From contig UQMV01000056.1 in the NCBI GenBank assembly GCA_900542315.1, positions 1 to 10,015 of the forward strand: a stretch of DNA of 10,015 nucleotides, given 5' to 3'. Shown in pieces: positions 4,794 through 10,015 of the stretch. Position 1 is the first letter of the stretch; each line of letters starts with the position of its first letter. The notes beneath the pieces were generated by a model. It worked only from the letters and a program-made list of their open reading frames with translations. It had not been told where the DNA came from and searched no databases. Source of the DNA: an uncultured Collinsella sp. GTDB lineage: Bacteria > Actinomycetota > Coriobacteriia > Coriobacteriales > Coriobacteriaceae. Both the position numbers and the translations under genes were made by a program.

Positions 4794-5477
4794 CTACATC
4801 TGCATAAACGGGTTCTGCATAAGTTCGCGCGCCATCGTGGTCGAATCGCCATGGCCCGTCAAGCAAACGGTATCGGGCGGAAGCGTCTTGGCAAGTTTGG
4901 AGAGCGAGCGCATAATCGCCGCCTCGTCACCGCCGGAAAGATCGGTACGACCGTGACTGCCCGGGAAAAGCGTGTCGCCCACAAAGGCGATGTTCCCCTG
5001 CTCGGTCGCGGCGAACAGGACGATGCCGCCCGGCGTATGCCCCGGCGTCTCGATCACCTGCAGGCAGACGTCGCCCACCTCGATTGTATCGCCCTCGGCA
5101 AGCAAACGCGTCGGCTCACCCGGATCGGGCGTCTCGATACCCCACATGGTGCGCTGCTCCTCGATATTTGCGCGAGGTACCGTCACGTCCTTAGCGCACA
5201 ACTCATATAGCGCGCCGTCGCCAACGACAGCTCGAACCCCGGCAACCCCGCCAACATGGTCGGCATGACCGTGCGTGCAGACAGAGCCGAGTACGCGCAC
5301 CTCAGGATGCGCGGTGCGGATATGCTCCACAAGACGCTCGCCCTCCCACGCCGGATCGACGATTAAGCACTCGTCATTCGAAATCACGGCGTAACTGTTG
5401 GTCTGAATGGGGCCGTTGACGAGCGCCTCAATCGAAGCCGAACCTCGGGGTGTCAGGTCCAAAGTCATATCGCCCAT
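4794..5477 (-). CDS. MBL-fold hydrolase, glyoxalase II-like
   Basis: A metallo-beta-lactamase-fold hydrolase of the hydroxyacylglutathione hydrolase (glyoxalase II)-like group. With the start used here (227 aa) all binuclear metal ligands are visible: H69, H71, D73 and H74 in THGHADHVGG, H147 in PGHTPGG, D168 in FVGDTLF, and H209 in TGHG. It should be a cytosolic thioester or similar hydrolase; the true substrate is unknown. The start is chosen at the third Met of the frame (5475-5477) because AAGGAGG (5486-5492) is 8 nt upstream; the first ATG (5481-5483) is only 2 nt from it. It follows rel by 88 nt. MBL-fold genes near rel in recJ/rel clusters are common in Gram-positives (general knowledge), so it may share the operon despite the hairpin between them. 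Confidence 0.88.
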   Translation of the reverse strand: MGDMTLDLTPRGSASIEALVNGPIQTNSYAVISNDECLIVDPAWEGERLVEHIRTAHPEVRVLGSVCTHGHADHVGGVAGVRAVVGDGALYELCAKDVTVPRANIEEQRTMWGIETPDPGEPTRLLAEGDTIEVGDVCLQVIETPGHTPGGIVLFAATEQGNIAFVGDTLFPGSHGRTDLSGGDEAAIMRSLSKLAKTLPPDTVCLTGHGDSTTMARELMQNPFMQM

Positions 5478-5493
5478 GCGCATACCCTCCTTC

Positions 5494-5531
5494 TAAAATA
5501 CGTTCGAGGCACCAAACGATGCCTCGAACGT
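5494..5531 (-). terminator. Hairpin between rel and the MBL gene
   Basis: A perfect 12-bp inverted repeat (ACGTTCGAGGCA at 5520-5531 with TGCCTCGAACGT at 5500-5511 on the minus strand) with an 8-nt loop follows the rel stop by 34 nt. It is followed by ATTTTA, a short T tract. It could end or partly attenuate rel transcription before the MBL gene, whose ribosome site begins 7 nt past the stem. Confidence 0.6.
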
Positions 5532-5565
5532 AACCAATATCTATGATGCTGAGAGGCTCTCGCAC

Positions 5566-7926
5566 CTACACACGACGCTTGAGCTGAGCTCCGCCTTCGC
5601 CGGGCATAAGACGGCGAGCGTCGTAGACCGAATCGACACTGCTGATGGAAGCCAGCAGCGGATCCAGACCGCTCGCGTCCGAGATCTCGACCATAAAGCG
5701 CAGGGTTGCAATACCCTCGCGGTTGGTCGACGTGGCGGCAGAAAGGATATTGCCACCCGCATCGCCAATGGCAATGGTGACATCCTTGAGCAGGCCCATG
5801 CGGTCCAGGCACTCGACCACGATCTCGACCTGGAAGAGGGTGTCGGCAGCGCCGTCCCACTCCACATCGATCATGCGCTCGGGATGTTCCATAAGACCCT
5901 TGACGTTAGGGCAGTTGGCACGATGCACCGAAACGCCACGACCGCGCGTAATGAAGCCGACGATGTCGTCGCCCGTCACGGGGTTGCAGCAATGAGCCAG
6001 ACGGACCAGCAGGCCGCTGTTGCTCTCGCCCTTGACGATAATGCCGTTACTGGCGCTCTTGCCGTGCTTTTGCGGCTTGCGATTGGAGCCGCGAGCGGGC
6101 TGCTTCACGACCTCGGCGATAGCCTCGGCCTTGGTGAGCTGTTCCTCGGGCTTGGGGTCCAAGATTTGCCCGACCTTATTGCCCACAGCACGCGGGGCAA
6201 CCTTGCCGGCGCCGACGGCGGCAAACAGGTCCTCGAGCTGCTTGAAGTTAAACTGCTCCGCCACGGCGTTGAGTGCACGCGTCGAACGCGGCGTAGAAAT
6301 GCCATAGCCACGCTTACGCAGGTCCTTGGCCAGCATATCGCGACCGGTAGCAGCGTCGTCGTCCTTGGTCGCGGCGGCAAAGTAGCGACGGATCTTGGAC
6401 TTGGCCGAAGGCGTCTTGACGATCTTGAGCCAATCACGCGACGGCTTGGAACTCTTGTTAGTCAGGATTTCAACGCGGTCGCCCGTCTTGATCTCGTGCG
6501 TGAGCGGGGCCACCGCACCGTTGATCTTAGCGCCGACGCAGTGGTTTCCCACCTCGGTGTGAACGGCGTAGGCAAAGTCGAGCGGCGTGGAGCCGGCACG
6601 AAGCGCCATGACCTCGCCCTTGGGCGTAAAGACGAAGATCTCCTGATCGAACAGATCGACCTTCAGCGAGTGCAGGTATTCCTTGGCATCGGTGATCTCG
6701 TCGGAAGCCGCCCAATCGAGCGAATGCTTGAGCCAGTTGATCTGGTCGTCCAAACGTTGAGCGTCATTGGTCTTGGAAGCAGACGATCCGCCCGACTTCT
6801 TATATAGCCAGTGGGCGGCAATGCCGTACTCGGCCTGCTCATGCATCTCGTAGGTTCGAATCTGAATCTCGAGCGGACGAGCCGTAGGGCCGATGACCGT
6901 CGTATGGAGCGACTGGTAGTTATTGACCTTGGGCATGGCGATATAGTCTTTAAAGCGACCGGGCATGGGGTGCCACAGCGTATGCACTGCACCGAGCGTG
7001 GAGTAGCAATCGCGCACCGAATGCGTGATGACGCGCAGTGCCACCAGGTCGTAGATCTCGGAGAATTCCTTGCCCTTGCGCTTCATCTTTTGGTAGATGG
7101 ACCAATAGTGCTTGGAACGGCCGTTGATCTGGAAGCCTTCCAGGCCAATGCGGTTGAGCTCGTCGGTGAGTGTCTTGATGGTCTCGGCCAGATAGCGCTC
7201 ACGGACCTCGCGCGACTCCGCCACCATGCGCGCGATGCGCTGGTAGGCATCGGGCTCCAGGTAGAAGAAGGACAGGTCCTCGAGCTCCCACTTAATAGAG
7301 CTCATGCCCAGGCGGTCGGCCAAGGGCGCGTACACGTCCATGGTCTCGCGAGCCTTAAACAGGCGACGATCCTCGCGCAGGGCTGCCAGCGTACGCATGT
7401 TGTGCAGACGGTCGGCAAGTTTAACGATGATGACGCGAATGTCCTTGGACATGGCGAGGAACATCTTGCGCAGCGTGAGCGCCTGCTTCTCGTCCATGCT
7501 GTCGACTTCGATGTTGGTGAGCTTGGTCACGCCATCGACGAGCTCGGCCACCGTATCGCCAAACAGGCCGGAAACATCGGCGAGCGAGGTCTCGGTGTCC
7601 TCGACGGTATCGTGCAGCAGCGCGGCGCACACCACGTCACAATCCATCTTGAGATCGGCCAGAATGATAGCCACCTCGACAGGATGGTTAATGTACATCT
7701 CGCCCGAGCGGCGCTTTTGGTTGCAGTGCTTCTCGGCGGCAAAGCAGTAGGCCTGCTCAACCTTAGAAAAGTCGTCCTCATTCATATATTTGAGGCACAG
7801 GCGCTCCAGCTTGTCGTAGCTGTCCGCCATAATCTCGGGCGGCAGCTCATCGGCATGCTTATAGTGCTCCATCTCCGAAAACGGCTGGAGGGTGGAATCA
7901 TGGGCGGTACGGGCTGCGGCATCCAT
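5566..7926 (-). CDS. rel: Bifunctional (p)ppGpp synthetase/hydrolase Rel
   Basis: This long RelA/SpoT homolog makes (p)ppGpp from ATP and GDP/GTP on starved ribosomes and degrades it otherwise. At 786 aa it has the full domain order. The HD hydrolase domain shows H81, H105-D106, the E109-D110 pair of HDTVED, and D172 in KLADRLHN. The synthetase domain (about 265-375) shows RSKHYWSIYQKM, EIYDLVALRV, GRFKDYIAMPK, NYQSLHTTV, EIQIRT and EYGIAAHW. Then follow a TGS domain (about 429-488), a Cys-Cys/His/Cys segment (C646, C647, H668, C672) and an ACT domain (about 697-771). Both catalytic sites look intact, hence the bifunctional call. The synthetase region closely resembles Bacillus Rel as I recall it. 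The ATG (7924-7926) lies 15 nt after the recJ stop, with an AGGGGAAGGGG-type site in between; the two are surely co-transcribed. Confidence 0.96.
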   Translation of the reverse strand: MDAAARTAHDSTLQPFSEMEHYKHADELPPEIMADSYDKLERLCLKYMNEDDFSKVEQAYCFAAEKHCNQKRRSGEMYINHPVEVAIILADLKMDCDVVCAALLHDTVEDTETSLADVSGLFGDTVAELVDGVTKLTNIEVDSMDEKQALTLRKMFLAMSKDIRVIIVKLADRLHNMRTLAALREDRRLFKARETMDVYAPLADRLGMSSIKWELEDLSFFYLEPDAYQRIARMVAESREVRERYLAETIKTLTDELNRIGLEGFQINGRSKHYWSIYQKMKRKGKEFSEIYDLVALRVITHSVRDCYSTLGAVHTLWHPMPGRFKDYIAMPKVNNYQSLHTTVIGPTARPLEIQIRTYEMHEQAEYGIAAHWLYKKSGGSSASKTNDAQRLDDQINWLKHSLDWAASDEITDAKEYLHSLKVDLFDQEIFVFTPKGEVMALRAGSTPLDFAYAVHTEVGNHCVGAKINGAVAPLTHEIKTGDRVEILTNKSSKPSRDWLKIVKTPSAKSKIRRYFAAATKDDDAATGRDMLAKDLRKRGYGISTPRSTRALNAVAEQFNFKQLEDLFAAVGAGKVAPRAVGNKVGQILDPKPEEQLTKAEAIAEVVKQPARGSNRKPQKHGKSASNGIIVKGESNSGLLVRLAHCCNPVTGDDIVGFITRGRGVSVHRANCPNVKGLMEHPERMIDVEWDGAADTLFQVEIVVECLDRMGLLKDVTIAIGDAGGNILSAATSTNREGIATLRFMVEISDASGLDPLLASISSVDSVYDARRLMPGEGGAQLKRRV

Positions 7927-7941
7927 CGAGGTCCCCTTCCC

Positions 7942-9966
7942 CTAGGCCCGCGGTACGATCGGGCGGTTAACTTTGGCTAGCATATCAGAAGCGCACGAAT
8001 CGAGCGCCCAACTCCGGAAAGCCGAAAACTCCATGCGCGAGCGCAAACCCTCCAAATAGCGAATTGACCTGCTCAATTGCACGCGGCCGGGGTTTTCGGC
8101 CATCGCAATGCGACGGGTGTCGTCAAACCCCGAAACTCGACAGAAACCAAGCTCTTCGAAGATTCCCAGGCCGCTTTCCACCGAACGCTCGTCGACCGGC
8201 GTGCGAGCATCGATGGCAAGGCACATCTGCGCGATGTCGATATCGCTCGCGCTAAAGGAATCGTCCCCGGTTTTGCCGCGGTTGGAGCGCCACATGGTCT
8301 GCAGCGCGCGATAGAGCGTGACGAGCTCGTCGCGCTCGGGCGCATAGCAGTCGAGCAGGCGCTCGTTAATGCGGGCGTCGCGCGACGAATAGAGCAGATG
8401 GATCACGGCGGGCTGGCCATCGCGGCCGGCACGTCCGCTCATCTGGTTGAACTCGATGGCGCCAAACGGCATGTGGTAGAGCACGACATGGCGGATATCG
8501 GGCAGGTTGACACCCTCGCCAAAGGCGGAGGTCGAAACGATGCAGCTGAGGCTTCCGTCTCGGAATGCTTCCTCCACGCGACGGCGATCAGAACGCGCAA
8601 GCCCCGCGTTATAGAACGCGATATGGGTTGCGCAATCGGGCACGCGCTTGCGCAACGTCTTGGCGAGCGCCACGGACTGGTCGCGCGAATTGACGTAGAT
8701 GACGGTCTTTTCCCCCGTCGCCACAATCGACACCAAACGGTTCTCGCGACTTGCAAGATCACGGTCGTCCTCGAGCCGCAGGTTCTCGCGCACCGTCTCA
8801 TCGACCACCGTGCGAGTGATCGGCAGCATGCGGGCAAGCTCGGCCACGACCGGAGCCGTCGCGGTGGCCGTCGCAGCCATAACGACCGGGTCGCCCAGGG
8901 CTTTGAGGATATCGGGCATGTCGAGATAGGCGCTGCGGTCGCCGCCCTTGGCAAGGCCGGCATGATGCGCCTCGTCGATAACGACAAAGCCAATGCGGCC
9001 CGAACGTGCGAAGCGGTCACGGTGGATAGATAGGAACTCGGGCGTCGTGAGCACGATACCGGTGCGGCCCGAAGCTAGGCCGGCGAACACGTCATCGCGT
9101 GCGGCCTCCACGGCCTCGCCGGTCAGCACGCCAACGCCAATACCGAGCGCCGCCATCGTCGACGAGAGGTGATAGGCCTGGTCGGCAACGAGCGCACGCA
9201 GCGGATAGACAAAGATGCTCGAACGTCCGCGAAGCACCGCCTCACGCGCGGCATGCACATGGAAGATGAGCGACTTGCCGCGCCCCGTTCCCATAACGGC
9301 CAGAACACTTTGGTGATCGGCCAGGGCATCGAGCGCCTCGACCTGCGCGCGGTGCGGCTGGTTCGAGCCGATAAAGCTATGGATAAGCGAGCGCGTGAGC
9401 TCAGCATAAGAAAGCTGGGCGAGCGTCTCGCGTTTACGCGACTCCAGGCGCAGGCCGGAATCCGCCGGTTGCACGCCACGACGAAGCTCGCATGCCGGAT
9501 CGTCGACGCTGGGCAGCGTGGTATCGCGGACCAGAACATCCTTGATCATGAGCTTGGGCTTCACACGCCCCTGCCAATGCTCGGCAACGGCCTCGAACAC
9601 CAAGTCGACAGCGCTATCGCAATTGATGAGCTTATCGATTTGCGGCACGCGGAACATAATGGCCGGCACACTCGCGGCGCCATCGGTCGCCACAAAGCGC
9701 ATGTGCTCGCCGGTTTTGCCCACCACGGCGCGATCGCACATCGTCACGCCCTCGGCGGCCAGCAGCGGCACCTTGTTGCCCTGGCCAAACGGCTCAAGAC
9801 GGGAAATCTGCTCTATAGTCTCGATATTCAGCTCGGAAAGGTCGACCGTGGCGGCAACCTCGTCGATGTCTTCAAAGTCCTCGGCGGGAATCTCCGATAG
9901 CACGGCGGAAAGGCGACGACGGAATTCATCGAGCTTGGATGCCTCGATGGTCACACCCACCGCACC
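7942..9966 (-). CDS. recJ: RecJ C-terminus fused to RecQ-like helicase, 5' truncated
   Basis: The gene is cut at the contig end, so the N-terminal DHH nuclease part is absent. Numbering from the GTG at 9958-9960, residues 1 to about 150 match the RecJ C-terminal region: the tail of the DHHA1 motif (GAVGVTIEASKLDEFRRRL, two residues upstream of the GTG included), LEPFGQGN (55-62), then an OB-like segment. Residues about 185-545 form a superfamily 2 helicase core nearest RecQ: Walker A GTGRGKS (224-230), DEAH (329-332), ATATAT (363-368), STSAFGEGVNLPDIR (motif V), QMSGRAGRDG (506-515). No zinc-binding RQC or HRDC domain is seen; the last 125 residues are unassigned. RecJ degrades 5' ends of single-stranded DNA in repair, often after RecQ unwinding. 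This protein would join both activities. It leads the recJ-rel cluster. The GTG is internal, not the real start. Confidence 0.88.
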   Translation of the reverse strand, partial: GAVGVTIEASKLDEFRRRLSAVLSEIPAEDFEDIDEVAATVDLSELNIETIEQISRLEPFGQGNKVPLLAAEGVTMCDRAVVGKTGEHMRFVATDGAASVPAIMFRVPQIDKLINCDSAVDLVFEAVAEHWQGRVKPKLMIKDVLVRDTTLPSVDDPACELRRGVQPADSGLRLESRKRETLAQLSYAELTRSLIHSFIGSNQPHRAQVEALDALADHQSVLAVMGTGRGKSLIFHVHAAREAVLRGRSSIFVYPLRALVADQAYHLSSTMAALGIGVGVLTGEAVEAARDDVFAGLASGRTGIVLTTPEFLSIHRDRFARSGRIGFVVIDEAHHAGLAKGGDRSAYLDMPDILKALGDPVVMAATATATAPVVAELARMLPITRTVVDETVRENLRLEDDRDLASRENRLVSIVATGEKTVIYVNSRDQSVALAKTLRKRVPDCATHIAFYNAGLARSDRRRVEEAFRDGSLSCIVSTSAFGEGVNLPDIRHVVLYHMPFGAIEFNQMSGRAGRDGQPAVIHLLYSSRDARINERLLDCYAPERDELVTLYRALQTMWRSNRGKTGDDSFSASDIDIAQMCLAIDARTPVDERSVESGLGIFEELGFCRVSGFDDTRRIAMAENPGRVQLSRSIRYLEGLRSRMEFSAFRSWALDSCASDMLAKVNRPIVPRA

Positions 9967-10015
9967 AGATCGGAAGAGCGTCGTGTAGGGAAAGAGTGTA
10001 GATCTCGGTGGTCGC
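9967..10015. other. Illumina TruSeq/P5 adapter contamination
   Basis: From 9967 the sequence begins AGATCGGAAGAGCGTCGTGT and runs to the end of the window as the reverse complement of the Illumina TruSeq universal (P5) adapter, ending inside its flow-cell part. It is synthetic. It replaces the remaining 5' part of recJ, whose codons stop making RecJ sense exactly at this point. Confidence 0.97.

Noticed and set aside
4600..4866. Upstream extension of the fba frame to 4866 (adds 89 residues)
   Set aside because: The added residues do not belong to any aldolase, overlap the end of the MBL gene and the fba promoter region, and the ATG at 4599 has a perfect AGGAGGT ribosome site at 7 nt.
6811..7980. 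389-codon open frame on the plus strand across rel
   Set aside because: It lies wholly opposite the well-supported rel gene, has no domain-like content, and is expected from codon bias in GC-rich DNA. The same holds for plus-strand frames at 5884-6807, 8077-9033, 9169-9900 and 3976-4617.

Overview
This window looks like a chromosomal piece from a moderately high-GC Gram-positive actinomycete relative, most likely class Coriobacteriia and plausibly Collinsella or a close relative. That assignment is inference. It rests on protein character (a Bacillus-like long Rel, a class II aldolase, a RecJ fused to a helicase), clear AGGAGG-type ribosome sites, and gene order. No 16S or marker search was possible. 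Every gene lies on the minus strand, so the biological reading order runs from high to low coordinates.

The last 49 bases (9967-10015) are not genomic. They match the Illumina TruSeq/P5 adapter, so this is a contig end with untrimmed adapter, and the first gene is cut there. In transcription order the genes are as follows. First comes a truncated recJ whose visible part is the RecJ C-terminal region followed by a complete RecQ-like DEAH helicase core (7942-9966). A bifunctional-type rel ((p)ppGpp synthetase/hydrolase) follows only 15 nt downstream. After an 88-nt gap holding a perfect 12-bp hairpin comes a glyoxalase-II-like metallo-beta-lactamase hydrolase (4794-5477). Next is fba, a class II fructose-bisphosphate aldolase with its own ribosome site, ending in a 93-nt compound inverted repeat. 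Then comes a cytosolic transglutaminase-like protein with its own predicted promoter, and a tRNA-Leu(CAA).

Downstream of the tRNA, about 230 nt (1691-1920) hold two terminator copies, a duplicated 23-nt fragment of the tRNA 3' end and a palindrome-rich spacer, but no gene. After that come the extended -10 promoter, structured leader and attenuator-like hairpin of the translation operon infC-rpmI-rplT. infC appears to start at a non-canonical AUA codon. The operon closes with a strong intrinsic terminator at 232-267. The remaining left end (1-231) has no gene that I can recognise.

Functionally the window holds DNA repair (RecJ-helicase), stringent-response control (Rel), central glycolysis (Fba), ribosome and initiation components (IF3, L35, L20, tRNA-Leu) and two enzymes of unknown substrate. 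Most is housekeeping. The parts most worth attention are the RecJ-helicase fusion, the AUA start and attenuator of infC, and the tRNA-Leu 3'-end duplication.
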